Origin: Cellvibrionaceae bacterium AOL6
Lineage (GTDB): Bacteria; Pseudomonadota; Gammaproteobacteria; Pseudomonadales; Cellvibrionaceae
Direction: 5' to 3'
Assembly: GCA_003265435.1 (NCBI GenBank)
Contig: NOXC01000014.1
Coordinates: forward strand, 1-64,000
Length of the DNA stretch: 64,000 nt
In this document: positions 42,771 to 53,337 of the stretch, piece by piece
How the letters are laid out: each line of letters opens with the position of its first letter
Position numbering within the stretch: the stretch's first letter is position 1
Notes under the pieces: model-generated
The model's database searches: none
What the model was told of the DNA's origin: nothing
The model's input: only the letters and a program-made list of their open reading frames with translations
Position numbers and translations under genes: made by a program

Positions 42771-44303
42771 GTGGTGGCGGTAAAAGTTATAAGGCTTCAT
42801 CCAGAAGATAATGTTGCGATTGTTCTCGGTGGTCTGCACAAGGGGCAGTTGTTACCGTTCGAGGGTGATATGCTGGAAGCTCAACAGAATGTGCCAGATC
42901 TGCACAAGGTGGCGATTGCGCCTGTGGCGGAGGGCGAGTCGCTGATCAAGTATGGTCAGGTGATTGGCAAGGCTGGCAGTGATATTGCGCCCGGCGAGCA
43001 CGTGCATTCGCATAACTGTCTGATGGCGGACGCTCAAAAAGAGTATGAATTCTGTACGCGCGTGACGCCCACGGACTACGTGCCTGAGGCGGAGCGAGCG
43101 ACCTTTCAGGGGTTTCGGCGTCCCAATGGTAAGGTGGGGACGCGCAACTTTCTCGGGATTATCACTACCGTAAACTGTTCAGCGACGGTCGCGCGTCAGA
43201 TTGCAGCTGCGTTTAATGCGCCGGGCGCGCTCGATGACTTCCCCAATATAGATGGTGTGATCGCGCTGACGCACGAAACCGGTTGCGGCATGCGCTCTGA
43301 GGGCGAGGGTTATGATATTTTGCGTCGCACCTTCGAGGGCTACGTGCGTCATCCGAATTTTGGTGGCGTGCTGATGGTTGGTCTGGGGTGCGAGACGATG
43401 CAGATCAATCGCATTCTCGAGCAGAGTGGCCTCAGTGAGTCGAGCACGTTCCGTGCATACACCATTCAAGGTATTGGTGGTACGCGCAAGGCGATTGAGC
43501 AGGGCGTGGGGGTGCTGCGCTCGATGTTGCCTGATGTGAATGCGCTGCAAAGAAGCCCGTGCCCGGTCTCAGAGTTGGTGCTCGCGGTGCAGTGTGGTGG
43601 TTCTGATGCCCTCTCAGGCGTGACTGCAAACCCGGCGCTGGGTTGCGCTGCGGACTTGGTGGTACGACATGGCGGTACGGTGATCTATTCAGAGACGCCG
43701 GAGATTTATGGGGCTGAGCACTTGCTGACGCAGCGTGCGCAGACGCCAGAAGTGGCAGAAAAGCTGATCTCCCGCATTCGTTGGTGGGAAGAGTATACGC
43801 GCCGCAATGGTTTTGATTTGAATAATAACCCCTCGCCGGGCAATAAGGAGGGGGGGTTAACCACCATTCTTGAGAAGAGTCTTGGTGCGCAGGCGAAAAG
43901 CGGTTCGACAACCATGACAGATGTATTGGAGTACGCTGAGCCGGTTAAAACCAAGGGGATCATCTTCATGGATAGTCCTGGCTATGACCCTGTGTCGGTG
44001 ACTGGTCAGGTGGCCTCTGGTGCCAATGTCGTGGCATTTACCACGGGGCGCGGTTCAGCCTTTGGTTTTAAGCCGGTACCCAGCATCAAGTTGTCGAGTA
44101 ATACGGCGATCTTTGAGCACCTCAATGAAGATATCGATATCAATTGCGGTACCGTTGTTGAGGGCAAGGAGACGCTGGAAGAGGTGGGGCAGCGCATTTT
44201 TGAGGTCGTGCTGGCGATTGCTTCTGGTGAGCTGAGTAAGAGTGAGGCGCTGGGCTACGGGGACGCGGAGTTCAACCCGTGGAAGATCGGTGCCGTAGTG
44301 TAA
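42771..44303 (+). CDS. uxaA: Altronate dehydratase
   Basis: The enzyme dehydrates D-altronate to 2-keto-3-deoxygluconate in the galacturonate branch. The 510-residue protein has the UxaA fusion of a short N-terminal SAF-like domain (ending near KAGSDIAPGEHVHSHN) and the large catalytic domain, with TVNCSATVA, THETGCGM, GLGCE and FTTGRGSAFGF. Cysteines and His in these motifs fit its iron dependence. The start is a GTG after AGAGG. It is divergent from the GntR gene. It acts downstream of a reductase, but only a UxuB-like reductase is present here. Confidence 0.94.
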   Translation: MVAVKVIRLHPEDNVAIVLGGLHKGQLLPFEGDMLEAQQNVPDLHKVAIAPVAEGESLIKYGQVIGKAGSDIAPGEHVHSHNCLMADAQKEYEFCTRVTPTDYVPEAERATFQGFRRPNGKVGTRNFLGIITTVNCSATVARQIAAAFNAPGALDDFPNIDGVIALTHETGCGMRSEGEGYDILRRTFEGYVRHPNFGGVLMVGLGCETMQINRILEQSGLSESSTFRAYTIQGIGGTRKAIEQGVGVLRSMLPDVNALQRSPCPVSELVLAVQCGGSDALSGVTANPALGCAADLVVRHGGTVIYSETPEIYGAEHLLTQRAQTPEVAEKLISRIRWWEEYTRRNGFDLNNNPSPGNKEGGLTTILEKSLGAQAKSGSTTMTDVLEYAEPVKTKGIIFMDSPGYDPVSVTGQVASGANVVAFTTGRGSAFGFKPVPSIKLSSNTAIFEHLNEDIDINCGTVVEGKETLEEVGQRIFEVVLAIASGELSKSEALGYGDAEFNPWKIGAVV

Positions 44304-44643
44304 CGGCAGTTTCGGCCGTTGCGATTCCTTTCTGATTTCCTTTTATTGTGTCTGTGTGCTCTGGGGCTCGGCTCCGGAGCGTTTCCATTGCTATCCCCTG
44401 TGTGCCTTGCGGCTGTGTTGGTGTCTTAAGGGGCGGGTGGCTGCTGTTTCTTGCTTCTTATATATAGCTACGCGGCGGCGTGGTGGGGTTGGGTGTGGTT
44501 CGAGCGTTTGGGCTGCAATTTAATCAAAGTATCTGTTGACACCATTCGGTGATCTCATTAGAATGCGCGCTCATTTCGTCCCGGGGTGGTCAAAAAGCCT
44601 TCAGGGGATGATCGTTCTTTAAGAATTTTGGAGTTTAGCTTAG
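44304..44643. other. Region between uxaA and the ribosomal cluster
   Basis: This 340-base gap begins with a weak hairpin after uxaA (44302-44320, six base pairs). It has no gene up to the ribosomal promoter at 44536-44564. No tuf gene or other str-operon member is present. The rpsJ leader after the promoter is only about 70 bases. Confidence 0.65.
44536..44564 (+). promoter_or_regulatory. S10 operon promoter
   Basis: TTGACA and TAGAAT are spaced by exactly 17 bases. The next bases, GCGCGC, form a GC-rich discriminator of the sort found at growth-rate- and ppGpp-controlled ribosomal promoters. Confidence 0.85.
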
Positions 44644-44955
44644 ATGCAAAATCAGCGTATCAGAATCCGTCTGAAAGCGTTTGATCACAAACTGATTGAT
44701 GCTTCCACTCAGGAAATTGTAGATACAGCAAAGCGTACCGGCGCTCAGGTTCGCGGCCCTATTCCGCTGCCAACTCGAAAAGAGCGTTACACGGTTCTGA
44801 TTTCGCCGCACGTTAACAAAGATGCGCGTGATCAGTATGAGATTCGCACCTACAAGCGTTTGCTGGATATCGTCGAGCCTACAGAAAAAACTGTAGATGC
44901 TTTGATGAAACTTGATCTGGCGGCGGGTGTAGAGGTTCAAATTAGTCTGGGCTAG
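44644..44955 (+). CDS. rpsJ: 30S ribosomal protein S10
   Basis: This 103-residue protein is a component of the 30S head and also NusE in antitermination. It starts [15 protein letters not shown], close to the E. coli S10 beginning, and carries the conserved [12 protein letters not shown] loop. It is the first gene of the S10 operon, 80 bases past a strong promoter. No tuf gene precedes it, unlike the usual str-S10 junction. Confidence 0.97.
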   Translation: MQNQRIRIRLKAFDHKLIDASTQEIVDTAKRTGAQVRGPIPLPTRKERYTVLISPHVNKDARDQYEIRTYKRLLDIVEPTEKTVDALMKLDLAAGVEVQISLG

Positions 44956-45046
44956 ATTCCGATCTAGTGTAACGCTCTGTAATGGGCGGCCATAGCGGGT
45001 CCCGGATTGATTGGGGTAGAAGCCCCGTACACGAAGAGGTTAAAAA

Positions 45047-45700
45047 ATGACTATTGGTTTAGTCGGTCGCAAAAGCGGCATGACGCGTATTTTTACTGAC
45101 GAAGGTCAGTCAATTCCAGTCACGGTCATCGAGGTCGATGCCAACCGTGTTACTCAGGTGAAGACTGTAGATAGTGATGGCTATAACGCGGTTCAAGTGA
45201 CCGTGGGTGCTCGTCGTCCTTCTCGTGTTTCCAAGCCGGCTTCCGGTCACTTCTCGAAAGCAGAAGTTGAGCCTGGTCGTGGTCTTTGGGAGTTTCGCAA
45301 TGATGGCTCTGAAGAGATCGCTGTAGGCGGTGAGTTTACCGTTGAGCGCTTTGAGGCGGGCCAGAAAGTGGATGTTACAGGAACTTCCAAAGGTGCCGGT
45401 TTTGCTGGTGGCGTAAAGCGTTGGGGCTTTCGTATGCAGGATGCGACGCACGGTAACTCACTGTCGCATCGTGCTCCTGGTTCTATTGGTCAGTGTCAGA
45501 CGCCTGGTCGTGTTTTCAAAGGCAAGAAGATGGCTGGTCATTTGGGTGCTGAGCGTGTCACGGTTCAAAACATCGATGTTGTTCGTGTCGATGCAGAGCG
45601 TGGTTTGCTACTGGTTAAGGGTTCAATCCCTGGTGCTCCCGGCGGCGACGTGATTGTTCGTCCGGCAGTTAAGCAAAAAACGCCTAGTGGGCTCAAGTAA
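45047..45700 (+). CDS. rplC: 50S ribosomal protein L3
   Basis: This 217-residue protein of the 50S subunit begins assembly near the peptidyl-transferase centre. It has the L3 start [13 protein letters not shown] and the loop [20 protein letters not shown], where the first or second Gln is the PrmB methylation site in relatives. It is slightly longer than the E. coli protein (209). A GAAGAGG ribosome-binding site precedes the ATG. Ninety-one bases separate it from rpsJ, more than elsewhere in the operon. Confidence 0.97.
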   Translation: MTIGLVGRKSGMTRIFTDEGQSIPVTVIEVDANRVTQVKTVDSDGYNAVQVTVGARRPSRVSKPASGHFSKAEVEPGRGLWEFRNDGSEEIAVGGEFTVERFEAGQKVDVTGTSKGAGFAGGVKRWGFRMQDATHGNSLSHRAPGSIGQCQTPGRVFKGKKMAGHLGAERVTVQNIDVVRVDAERGLLLVKGSIPGAPGGDVIVRPAVKQKTPSGLK

Positions 45701-45725
45701 AGATTTCGTGTTCTAGGAGTCAACC

Positions 45726-46340
45726 ATGGAACTCAATATTGCAACGCCGCAGGGTCAAAAAGGTACAGTCGCTGTATCTGAAGAGGCTTTCGGTAAAGAG
45801 TTTAATCAAGACCTTGTGCATCAGGTTGTAGTGGCCTATGCAGCGGGCGCGCGTCAGGGCTCAAAAGCTCAAAAGACGCGTTCAGAAGTGAGCGGTGGCG
45901 GCAAGAAGCCTTGGCGTCAAAAGGGCACAGGTCGTGCTCGTGCCGGTACCATCCGCAGCCCTTTGTGGCGTAGCGGTGGTGTGACTTTTGCGGCTACTCC
46001 GCGCGATCACTCTCAGAAGCTGAACAAGAAAATGTACCGCGCTGCACTGCGCTGCATCTTCTCTGAATTGAACCGTCAGGATCGTCTGGTGGTGGTAGAA
46101 GACTTTGCGCTGGAAGCTCCTAAAACCAAAGCGTTGGTTCAGAAGCTTGCGGATTACGATCTGAATGACGTGTTGATTGTGGTAGAGGAAGTGACAGAGG
46201 CGTTGTACCTCGCAGCTCGCAACCTTCACCGTGTTGACGCGCGTGACATTCAAGGTGTGGATCCTGTCAGCTTGGTTGGATTCGACAAGGTGCTCGTTAC
46301 TGTGCCTGCGTTGAAGAAGCTTGAGGAGGCCTTGTCGTGA
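45726..46340 (+). CDS. rplD: 50S ribosomal protein L4
   Basis: This 204-residue protein lines the ribosomal exit tunnel. The long basic loop with [18 protein letters not shown] and [12 protein letters not shown] is the L4 tunnel extension. In E. coli L4 also represses its own operon through the S10 leader; the leader here seems too short for the same structure. AGGAG lies six bases before the start. It overlaps rplW by four bases. Confidence 0.97.
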   Translation: MELNIATPQGQKGTVAVSEEAFGKEFNQDLVHQVVVAYAAGARQGSKAQKTRSEVSGGGKKPWRQKGTGRARAGTIRSPLWRSGGVTFAATPRDHSQKLNKKMYRAALRCIFSELNRQDRLVVVEDFALEAPKTKALVQKLADYDLNDVLIVVEEVTEALYLAARNLHRVDARDIQGVDPVSLVGFDKVLVTVPALKKLEEALS

Positions 46341-46633
46341 GTAAAGAGCGTCTTTATAAAGTAATTCTTGCACCTGTGGTGTCTGAAAAAACTGCCCGTG
46401 TTGCCGAGTTGGCGAACCAGGTGGTGTTTAAAGTCATCAAGGACGCAAACAAAAGTGAAGTAAAAGAAGCCGTTGAGCAAATGTTCGACGTCAAAGTGGA
46501 TCAGGTTCGTCTGCTGAATGTAAAAGGCAAAACCAAGCGTACGCGTTTCGGTTTGGGCCGTCGCAGCGACTGGAAAAAAGCTTACGTCAGCTTGGCCGAA
46601 GGTCAAGAGATTGACTTTGCAGTAGCTGAGTAA
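46337..46633 (+). CDS. rplW: 50S ribosomal protein L23
   Basis: This 98-residue protein sits at the exit of the peptide tunnel, where trigger factor and SRP dock. It starts at a GTG overlapping the rplD stop (GTGA), after a GAGGAGG site. Conserved blocks are [11 protein letters not shown] at the N-terminus and [11 protein letters not shown] near the C-terminus. Length is normal. Confidence 0.96.
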   Translation: MSKERLYKVILAPVVSEKTARVAELANQVVFKVIKDANKSEVKEAVEQMFDVKVDQVRLLNVKGKTKRTRFGLGRRSDWKKAYVSLAEGQEIDFAVAE

Positions 46634-46644
46634 GGAGTTGAGAG

Positions 46645-47472
46645 ATGGCAATTGTAAAACGTAAACCTACGTCTCCCGGTCGTCGCTTTGTTGTCGATGT
46701 GGTGAATGCCGATCTGCATAAGGGTGCACCTCACGCGCCTTTGCTTGATACGGCGCCCAAAAGCGGTGGTCGAAACAATCTTGGTCGTATCACTACGCGT
46801 CATCGTGGTGGTGGTCACAAGCAGCGCTACCGTATTGTCGATTTTCGACGTAATAAAGATGCGATCCCTGCAACTGTAGAACGCATTGAATACGATCCAA
46901 ACCGCACAGCGCACATTGCGTTGCTGTGTTATGCCGACGGTGAGCGTCGCTACATCATCGCACCCAAAGGCCTGAAGGCGGGTGACAAAGTGGTATCTGG
47001 TGATGCAGCTGACATTAAAGTTGGTAACTGCCTGCCTCTGCGCAATGTGCCAGTAGGTAGTGTTGTTCACTGTGTTGAACTGAAGCCTGGTAAAGGTGCA
47101 CAGATCGCGCGTTCAGCCGGTACTTCTGTACAGTTGGTTGCACGTGAAGGTCAGCACGCCACTCTGCGTCTTCGTAGTGGCGAAATGCGTCGCGTGTTGT
47201 CTGAGTGTCGTGCGACTCTGGGTGAAGTGGGTAACAGTGAGCACAGTCTCCGATCTTTGGGTAAGGCTGGTGCGACGCGCTGGCGCGGTATTCGTCCAAC
47301 CGTTCGCGGTGTTGCGATGAACCCGGTGGATCACCCACATGGTGGTGGTGAAGGCCGTACTTCTGGTGGTCGTCATCCTGTATCACCTTGGGGTACACCA
47401 ACCAAGGGTTACAAGACTCGTAAGAACAAGCGTACGGACAGCATGATCGTACGTCGACGAAACAAAAAGTAA
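46645..47472 (+). CDS. rplB: 50S ribosomal protein L2
   Basis: This 275-residue protein is needed for subunit joining and peptidyl transfer. The strongly conserved C-terminal segment [18 protein letters not shown], including the functionally important histidine near position 230, is intact. The basic start [12 protein letters not shown] and the GGGHKQRYR block are typical. It lies 11 bases after rplW, with AAGGAG upstream. Confidence 0.97.
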   Translation: MAIVKRKPTSPGRRFVVDVVNADLHKGAPHAPLLDTAPKSGGRNNLGRITTRHRGGGHKQRYRIVDFRRNKDAIPATVERIEYDPNRTAHIALLCYADGERRYIIAPKGLKAGDKVVSGDAADIKVGNCLPLRNVPVGSVVHCVELKPGKGAQIARSAGTSVQLVAREGQHATLRLRSGEMRRVLSECRATLGEVGNSEHSLRSLGKAGATRWRGIRPTVRGVAMNPVDHPHGGGEGRTSGGRHPVSPWGTPTKGYKTRKNKRTDSMIVRRRNKK

Positions 47473-47515
47473 CGGCTTACTCAGGTAAGCGCGTAAAGTT
47501 TAAGAGGGTATTCTA

Positions 47516-47791
47516 GTGCCACGTTCGCTGAAAAAAGGTCCGTTTATTGATCACCACCTGTTAGCAAAGGTGGAAACGGCAGCAGAGAAAAATGATCGTC
47601 GCCCAATCAAGACCTGGTCGCGTCGTTCAATGATTCTTCCAAACATGGTTGGTCTGACAATTTCCGTGCACAACGGCCGTCAACATGTGCCTGTACTGGT
47701 CTCTGAAGAGATGGTGGGTCACAAGTTGGGTGAGTTTGCACCAACGCGCACTTATCGCGGACACGTGGCTGATAAGAAAGCCAAGCGTTAA
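47516..47791 (+). CDS. rpsS: 30S ribosomal protein S19
   Basis: This 91-residue protein binds 16S rRNA in the 30S head near the A-site. It begins [15 protein letters not shown] from a GTG start and ends in basic residues. NGRQHVPV and [13 protein letters not shown] are the conserved core. AGAGGG precedes the GTG. Confidence 0.97.
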   Translation: MPRSLKKGPFIDHHLLAKVETAAEKNDRRPIKTWSRRSMILPNMVGLTISVHNGRQHVPVLVSEEMVGHKLGEFAPTRTYRGHVADKKAKR

Positions 47792-47815
47792 TAGAATTTA
47801 ATTCGGAGTAAAACG

Positions 47816-48145
47816 ATGGAAGTAGCAGCACGTTTAAGCGGCGCTCGATTGTCAGCTCAAAAGGCACGCCTGGTAGCTGACCAGATTCGCGGCAAGTCCG
47901 TCGAAGAGGCGCTGGATATTCTTACTTTCAGTCCAAAGAAAGGTGCAGCCCTTGTGAAGAAAGTGTTGGAGTCAGCAATTGCCAACGCAGAACACAACGA
48001 AGGTGCCGATGTTGACGAGTTGAAAGTGTCGACCATTTTCGTTGATGAAGGCTTCACTATGAAGCGTATCAAGCCTCGTGCCAAAGGGCGTGCGGATCGA
48101 ATTTTGAAGCGCACTTGTCACATCACTGTGAAAGTAGCGGAATAA
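47816..48145 (+). CDS. rplV: 50S ribosomal protein L22
   Basis: This 109-residue protein carries a beta-hairpin that reaches into the exit tunnel near the macrolide site. The [17 protein letters not shown] start is typical, and the hairpin region [19 protein letters not shown] shows no insertion or deletion of the kind that gives macrolide resistance. Confidence 0.97.
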   Translation: MEVAARLSGARLSAQKARLVADQIRGKSVEEALDILTFSPKKGAALVKKVLESAIANAEHNEGADVDELKVSTIFVDEGFTMKRIKPRAKGRADRILKRTCHITVKVAE

Positions 48146-48160
48146 GAAGAGAGCGGACTT

Positions 48161-48835
48161 ATGGGTCAGAAAGTACATCCTACAGGTATTCGACTTGGTA
48201 TCGTTAAGCGCCATTCTTCGGTTTGGTATGCAGGCAAGAAAGAATACGCCGACAAATTAAATACTGATTTGAAAGTGCGCAAGTTTGTTGAAGACAAACT
48301 GGCTCACGCTTCAGTCAGTCGTGTAGATATCGAGCGTCCTGCTAACACAGCGCGTATCACTATCCACACAGCTCGCCCTGGTATCGTTATTGGTAAGAAG
48401 GGTGAAGACGTCGAAAAATTGCGCGCTGAAATCAGCAAGCAAATGGGCGTGCCTGTACACATCAATATCGAAGAAATTCGAAAGCCTGATCTGGATGCGG
48501 CGCTGGTAGCACAAAGCGTGGCTCAACAGCTCGAGCGTCGAGTGATGTTCCGTCGTGCAATGAAGCGCGCGGTTCAGAACGCAATGCGTCAAGGCGCAGA
48601 AGGCGTGAAGGTTCAGGTTGGTGGTCGTCTGGGTGGCGCTGAGATCGCACGTACTGAATGGTACCGCGAAGGTCGAGTGCCTCTTCATACGCTGCGTGCC
48701 GACATTGATTACGCCACTGCAGAAGGTTTGACCACTTACGGCATCATCGGTGTCAAGGTCTGGATCTTCAAGGGTGAGGTCATCGGTGGCATGGAAGAGC
48801 AAGACACTTCCAAGAAAAAGAAAGCTAAGAAATAA
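48161..48835 (+). CDS. rpsC: 30S ribosomal protein S3
   Basis: This 224-residue protein forms part of the mRNA entry site and helicase. It starts [13 protein letters not shown]. The KH domain has the [15 protein letters not shown] loop, and the C-terminal domain holds [21 protein letters not shown]. The tail ends in a Lys run. It is followed by a slightly longer gap (54 bases) before rplP. Confidence 0.97.
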   Translation: MGQKVHPTGIRLGIVKRHSSVWYAGKKEYADKLNTDLKVRKFVEDKLAHASVSRVDIERPANTARITIHTARPGIVIGKKGEDVEKLRAEISKQMGVPVHINIEEIRKPDLDAALVAQSVAQQLERRVMFRRAMKRAVQNAMRQGAEGVKVQVGGRLGGAEIARTEWYREGRVPLHTLRADIDYATAEGLTTYGIIGVKVWIFKGEVIGGMEEQDTSKKKKAKK

Positions 48836-48889
48836 GCTTTCTCTCAGTTAGCTTTTGAAATTTATCAAAGTATTAAGAAGGGTTAGCCA

Positions 48890-49303
48890 ATGCTGCAGCC
48901 GAAGCGTACAAAGTTCAGAAAACAACAGACAGGGCGTAACCGTGGTTTGGCACTTCGTGGCTCTAAAGTTAGTTTTGGTGAATACGCATTAAAATCAGTT
49001 GAGCGTGGTCGCATCACTGCTCGACAAATTGAAGCAGCGCGTCGTGCGATGACTCGACACGTTAAGCGTGGCGGTAAAATCTGGATCCGTGTTTTTCCAG
49101 ATAAGCCAATTACTGAAAAGCCACTGGAAGTTCGTCAGGGTAAAGGTAAGGGTAACGTTGAATACTGGGTATGTCAGATTCAACCAGGCCGCGTGCTGTA
49201 TGAAATGGAAGGGGTAAGTGAAGAGCTGGCTCGTGAAGCATTTGCACTGGCTGCAGCGAAGCTCCCTTTTAAAACTACGTTTGTAAAACGGACGGTGATG
49301 TAA
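48890..49303 (+). CDS. rplP: 50S ribosomal protein L16
   Basis: This 137-residue protein contacts A-site tRNA and the peptidyl-transferase region. Its start [19 protein letters not shown] and the [10 protein letters not shown] loop are typical of L16. An arginine equivalent to the hydroxylated Arg81 of E. coli lies near the VRQGKGKG segment. It overlaps rpmC by one base (TAATG). Confidence 0.97.
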   Translation: MLQPKRTKFRKQQTGRNRGLALRGSKVSFGEYALKSVERGRITARQIEAARRAMTRHVKRGGKIWIRVFPDKPITEKPLEVRQGKGKGNVEYWVCQIQPGRVLYEMEGVSEELAREAFALAAAKLPFKTTFVKRTVM

Positions 49304-49494
49304 TGTTAGCGAAAGATCTCAGCGAAAAAACCGTTGAAGAGCTTAAGGCCGAGCTGCTTGCACAGCTGGACTCGCAGTTCAAACTGCGTATGCAAAAGTC
49401 AACTGGCCAACTGAATCAGACGCATCTGCTCAAGCAGACTCGTCGTGATATCGCTCGAATTAAAACCGTACTTCGTCAAAAGGCAGGTAACTAA
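49303..49494 (+). CDS. rpmC: 50S ribosomal protein L29
   Basis: This 63-residue helical protein sits by L23 at the tunnel exit. It has the typical [15 protein letters not shown] first helix and [11 protein letters not shown] second helix. The start overlaps the rplP stop, and only two bases separate it from rpsQ, so the three are coupled. Confidence 0.95.
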   Translation: MLAKDLSEKTVEELKAELLAQLDSQFKLRMQKSTGQLNQTHLLKQTRRDIARIKTVLRQKAGN

Positions 49495-49496
49495 GA

Positions 49497-49763
49497 ATGA
49501 CTGAAGCGAAGAAAGTGGTCCGTACCCTTAAGGGCCAGGTTGTCAGTGACAAAATGGACAAGTCCATCGTCGTCATGATCGAGCGTAAGGTTAAGCACCC
49601 TGTATACGGCAAGTACGTTCTCAAGTCATTGAAGCTGAAAGCGCATGACGAGAATAACGATTGTAAAACTGGCGACATCGTCACAATTTCTGAGTCACGA
49701 CCGATTTCTAAATCTAAGTCGTGGGTTCTGGAATCTATCGACGAGCGCGCTAAAGAAATCTAG
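49497..49763 (+). CDS. rpsQ: 30S ribosomal protein S17
   Basis: This 88-residue OB-fold protein is a primary 16S rRNA binder. It has [19 protein letters not shown] and the conserved [17 protein letters not shown] segment. Its start is right after rpmC without a strong ribosome-binding site of its own. Confidence 0.96.
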   Translation: MTEAKKVVRTLKGQVVSDKMDKSIVVMIERKVKHPVYGKYVLKSLKLKAHDENNDCKTGDIVTISESRPISKSKSWVLESIDERAKEI

Positions 49764-49793
49764 CGGTACCGCTAAGCATTTGGAGAGATAGTA

Positions 49794-50162
49794 ATGATTC
49801 AAACAGAAACCTATCTGGATGTTGCTGATAACAGCGGTGCACGTCGAGTTATGTGTATCAAGGTGCTGGGCGGTTCACATCGCCGTTATGCGCGTATTGG
49901 CGACATCATTAAAGTAACCGTTAAGGAAGCGATTCCTCGTGGCCGTGTCAAAAAAGGTCAGGTCATGAACGCGGTTGTGGTTCGAACCAAGAAAGGTATT
50001 CGTCGTAAGGACGGTTCATTGATCCGTTTCGACGAAAACGCTGCGGTTCTCCTGAATACTCAGGATGCGCCCATCGGTACTCGTATTTTCGGACCTGTTA
50101 CGCGTGAACTTCGCTCTGAGAAGTTCATGAAGATTATTTCCTTGGCACCTGAGGTGCTGTAA
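49794..50162 (+). CDS. rplN: 50S ribosomal protein L14
   Basis: This 122-residue protein lies at the subunit interface and is the binding site of the RsfS silencing factor in other bacteria. It begins [18 protein letters not shown] and contains [15 protein letters not shown], a segment almost invariant in L14. A GGAGAG site precedes it. It opens the spc-type part of the cluster. Confidence 0.97.
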   Translation: MIQTETYLDVADNSGARRVMCIKVLGGSHRRYARIGDIIKVTVKEAIPRGRVKKGQVMNAVVVRTKKGIRRKDGSLIRFDENAAVLLNTQDAPIGTRIFGPVTRELRSEKFMKIISLAPEVL

Positions 50163-50192
50163 GCATCTGTTAATGTCGAGAGGAATGCAAAG

Positions 50193-50510
50193 ATGAAAAA
50201 ATTGAAGAAAAACGACGAAGTGATCGTGACCACTGGCCGAGATAAAGGCAAGCGCGGGAAAATCAATCGTGTGTTGGCCGACGGCCGACTGATTGTGTCT
50301 GGCGTGCAAATGGTGAAAAAGCACCAGAAGCCTAACCCTCAGCTGGGTGTTGCCGGTGGCATCGTCGAGAAAGAAGCGCCGATCGCAGCTTCCAACGTAG
50401 CTATCTATAATGCGGCTACGCAAAAAGCTGATCGTGTGGGTATCAAAGTGCTCGAAGATGGCAACAAGATCCGAGTATTTAAATCCAATGGCGAGGCGGT
50501 AGACGGCTAA
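50193..50510 (+). CDS. rplX: 50S ribosomal protein L24
   Basis: This 105-residue KOW-domain protein is an assembly initiator of the large subunit. The KOW motif is visible as [17 protein letters not shown], followed by [25 protein letters not shown] precedes the start. Confidence 0.96.
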   Translation: MKKLKKNDEVIVTTGRDKGKRGKINRVLADGRLIVSGVQMVKKHQKPNPQLGVAGGIVEKEAPIAASNVAIYNAATQKADRVGIKVLEDGNKIRVFKSNGEAVDG

Positions 50511-50551
50511 GACCGATCGCTTCGTGTTAGATAAATAGGCAGAGTATAGTC

Positions 50552-51091
50552 ATGGCCCGCTTAAGAGAGTTTTACAGTAAAGAAGTCGTAGCAAAGCTTA
50601 AAGAAGAGCTTAAGCTCGACAACGTGATGGAAGTGCCCAAGATTACCAAGATCACCATTAATATGGGTGTTGGTGAGGCGCTTGCCGATAAAAAAGTTTT
50701 AGAAAATGCCCAGGCCGATCTCGAAAAGATTGCTGGTCAAAAGACGGTTGTGACGCGCGCGCGCAAGTCCATCGCGGGCTTTAAAGTACGTGAAGGCTGG
50801 CCCATCGGCTGTAAAGTGACTCTGCGTCAAGACAGAATGTACGAATTCCTGGATCGTTTGATCAATATCTCGATCCCGCGTATTCGTGACTTCCGGGGTA
50901 TTAGCCCCAAGCAGTTTGACGGGCGTGGCAACTTCTCAATGGGTGTGACTGAGCAGATCATCTTCCCAGAGATCGACTACGACAAAGTAGACAAGCTTCG
51001 TGGCCTGGATATCTGCATTACAACCACTGCCCGCAATGATGAAGAAGGGCGTGCATTGTTGAAAGCATTCAGCTTCCCATTCAAAGGTTAG
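50552..51091 (+). CDS. rplE: 50S ribosomal protein L5
   Basis: This 179-residue protein binds 5S rRNA and contacts P-site tRNA. Conserved parts are [36 protein letters not shown] and the final [11 protein letters not shown]. Length matches E. coli exactly. Confidence 0.97.
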   Translation: MARLREFYSKEVVAKLKEELKLDNVMEVPKITKITINMGVGEALADKKVLENAQADLEKIAGQKTVVTRARKSIAGFKVREGWPIGCKVTLRQDRMYEFLDRLINISIPRIRDFRGISPKQFDGRGNFSMGVTEQIIFPEIDYDKVDKLRGLDICITTTARNDEEGRALLKAFSFPFKG

Positions 51092-51106
51092 GGTAGAGAA
51101 AGAATT

Positions 51107-51412
51107 ATGGCTAAAAAATCGATGATCGCTCGTGAAGTCAAACGTGCCAAGGCAGTTGAAAAGTTTGCGGCGAAACGAGCTGAGCTCAAAGCAATCATTG
51201 CGAACCCTGAGTCGAGTGAAGACGAAGTATGGGACGCAGTGATCCAGCTGCAAAAACTCCCACGTAACTCAAGTGCGAGTCGTGGACAACGCCGCTGTCG
51301 CGTAACTGGCCGTCCTCACGGTGTTTATCGCAAATTTGGCCTGTGCCGCAACAAGCTGCGTGAAGCAGCTATGCGTGGCGACGTGCCCGGTTTGGTTAAA
51401 GCTAGTTGGTAA
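51107..51412 (+). CDS. rpsN: 30S ribosomal protein S14 (zinc-independent form)
   Basis: This 101-residue S14 is the long C-minus form: it lacks the CxxC...CxxC zinc ribbon and has [21 protein letters not shown] in its place, the E. coli type. It therefore needs no zinc. The C-terminus [11 protein letters not shown] is the S14 hallmark. Confidence 0.97.
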   Translation: MAKKSMIAREVKRAKAVEKFAAKRAELKAIIANPESSEDEVWDAVIQLQKLPRNSSASRGQRRCRVTGRPHGVYRKFGLCRNKLREAAMRGDVPGLVKASW

Positions 51413-51438
51413 TTGGGCATATATAGGAGCATATAAAC

Positions 51439-51831
51439 ATGAGCATGCAAGATACAGTTGCAGATATGTTGACTCGAATTCGTAATGCCCAGCAGGTTGG
51501 CAAAGCAAACGTTGCTATCCCTGCAGGTAAGCTGAAAACCGAAATCGCGCGCGTATTGCAAGAAGAAGGCTACATCACTTCCTACGAAGTGAGTGGCGAC
51601 GTTAAGAAAGAGCTGAACGTTGAGCTGAAGTATTTCGAAGGTAAGCCCGTGATCGCAGAGATCAAGCGTGCTAGCCGTCCTGGTCTGCGTAACTACGTAG
51701 GCACCAAGGATCTGCCTTCAGTACGTAGCGGTCTCGGTGTGGCTATCGTGTCTACCTCTAAAGGGGTAATGACAGATCGCGCTGCTCGAAGCGCTGGTAT
51801 CGGTGGCGAAGTTCTTTGCACCGTATTCTAA
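51439..51831 (+). CDS. rpsH: 30S ribosomal protein S8
   Basis: This 130-residue protein is a primary 16S rRNA binder. In E. coli it also represses the spc operon by binding rplE mRNA. It starts [18 protein letters not shown] and ends [11 protein letters not shown], both standard. A TAGGAG site precedes it. Confidence 0.97.
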   Translation: MSMQDTVADMLTRIRNAQQVGKANVAIPAGKLKTEIARVLQEEGYITSYEVSGDVKKELNVELKYFEGKPVIAEIKRASRPGLRNYVGTKDLPSVRSGLGVAIVSTSKGVMTDRAARSAGIGGEVLCTVF

Positions 51832-51864
51832 TTTAACGAGTTTAAAGAGATTTAGGAAACAGCA

Positions 51865-52398
51865 ATGTCACGTGTAGCTAATGCCCCGGTCGCACTGCCT
51901 TCAGCAGTTAAAGTTGACCTGAAAGGGCAAGACTTAAAAGTTTCCGGCAAGAGCGGCAATCTGAGCCTGACCATCCACGATCGCGTTGACGTGAATCAGG
52001 ATGGCGAAGCTCTGACCTTTGCAGCCAAAGACAACAGCAAAGAAGCAAAAGCTCTGGCCGGTACCATGCGTGCCCTGGTAAACAACATGGTTACCGGTGT
52101 GTCCGCTGGATTTGAAAAGAAATTGATTCTGAATGGTGTTGGTTACCGTGCCAAGGCCTCAGGCAAGACGCTGAACATGTCACTGGGTTTTTCTCACCCT
52201 GTTGACTACGAGCTGCCTGAAGGTGTGACTGCGGAAACACCAAGCCAGACAGAAATCGTGTTGAAAAGTGCAGACAAGCAGCTTCTTGGTCAAGTGGCTT
52301 CAGAAGTTCGCGGCTTCCGTCCGCCAGAGCCGTATAAGGGCAAGGGTGTACGCTACGCTGACGAGCACGTCCGTCGTAAAGAAGCTAAGAAGAAGTAA
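51865..52398 (+). CDS. rplF: 50S ribosomal protein L6
   Basis: This 177-residue protein has two related domains and sits near the factor-binding site. The C-terminal signature [23 protein letters not shown] is the L6 motif. A lysine-rich tail follows. AGGAAA precedes the start. Confidence 0.97.
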   Translation: MSRVANAPVALPSAVKVDLKGQDLKVSGKSGNLSLTIHDRVDVNQDGEALTFAAKDNSKEAKALAGTMRALVNNMVTGVSAGFEKKLILNGVGYRAKASGKTLNMSLGFSHPVDYELPEGVTAETPSQTEIVLKSADKQLLGQVASEVRGFRPPEPYKGKGVRYADEHVRRKEAKKK

Positions 52399-52424
52399 GC
52401 TCTGAAAGAGGCTAGGCAACGATT

Positions 52425-52775
52425 ATGAATCAGAAGAAATTATCAAGACTCCGTAGAGCACGACGCTCACGAGCCAAAATTCGTGAGCTGAAAATTGCAC
52501 GTCTGTGCGTAAACCGTACTCCACGTCACATCTACGCTCAGATCATCGATGGCGAGAATGCCAAAGTGCTGGCGAGTGCTTCTACGGTTGAAAAAGACCT
52601 GCGTGCAAACGCGACTGGCAACTCAGATGCCGCGACTAAAGTCGGCTCTCTGATCGCCGAGCGTGCTAAAGCAGCAGGCGTCGAGAAGGTCGCTTTCGAT
52701 CGAAGCGGTTACAAGTATCACGGCCGCATCAAGGCGCTTGCAGACGCAGCGCGTGAAGCTGGATTGGATTTTTAA
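52425..52775 (+). CDS. rplR: 50S ribosomal protein L18
   Basis: This 116-residue protein binds 5S rRNA with L5. It has the basic N-terminal tail, [16 protein letters not shown], and the C-terminal [28 protein letters not shown] precedes the start, and rpsE begins ten bases after the stop. Confidence 0.97.
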   Translation: MNQKKLSRLRRARRSRAKIRELKIARLCVNRTPRHIYAQIIDGENAKVLASASTVEKDLRANATGNSDAATKVGSLIAERAKAAGVEKVAFDRSGYKYHGRIKALADAAREAGLDF

Positions 52776-52785
52776 GGGTAACGCT

Positions 52786-53292
52786 ATGTCTCAAAATAAC
52801 CGTGAAGACAACAACGCAGAAGGCTTGCGCGAGAAACTGGTACAGGTTAACCGCGTAGCTAAAACTGTGAAAGGTGGTCGAATTTTTGGTTTTACTGCGT
52901 TAACCGTAGTGGGTGATGGTAACGGCCGTGTAGGTTTTGGTCGCGGTAAAGCGCGCGAAGTGCCTATCGCTATCCAAAAAGCGATGGAAAGTGCACGTCG
53001 TAACATGATCCAGGTTGATCTGAATGGCGATACCATTCAGTACCCAACTAAAGGTCGACATGGCGCCTCCAAAGTGTACATGCAGCCAGCATCTCAAGGT
53101 ACCGGTGTTATTGCCGGTGGTGCAATGCGTGCGGTACTCGAAATGGCTGGCGTGCAAAACGTATTGGGTAAGTGCTACGGCTCTACCAATCCAGTTAACG
53201 TAGTGCGCGCGACTTTCGAAGCGCTGCGCTCCATGGCGTCTCCCGAAGCTGTTGCGGCCAAGCGCGGCAAATCGGTAGAAGACATTCGATAA
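52786..53292 (+). CDS. rpsE: 30S ribosomal protein S5
   Basis: This 168-residue protein helps decoding accuracy and mRNA unwinding. The double-stranded-RNA-binding domain has [25 protein letters not shown]. The C-terminal domain shows [24 protein letters not shown] start at ATG 52786, after AAGGG; a longer in-frame extension runs back into rplR and is not real. Confidence 0.97.
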   Translation: MSQNNREDNNAEGLREKLVQVNRVAKTVKGGRIFGFTALTVVGDGNGRVGFGRGKAREVPIAIQKAMESARRNMIQVDLNGDTIQYPTKGRHGASKVYMQPASQGTGVIAGGAMRAVLEMAGVQNVLGKCYGSTNPVNVVRATFEALRSMASPEAVAAKRGKSVEDIR

Positions 53293-53337
53293 GATAAATT
53301 CCAGGCAGCATTAAGCTGCTTTGAATCGGTGATTACC

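Noticed and set aside
52663-52785. Extension of rpsE into rplR
   Set aside because: It overlaps rplR fully in another frame, and the conserved S5 N-terminus begins at 52786.
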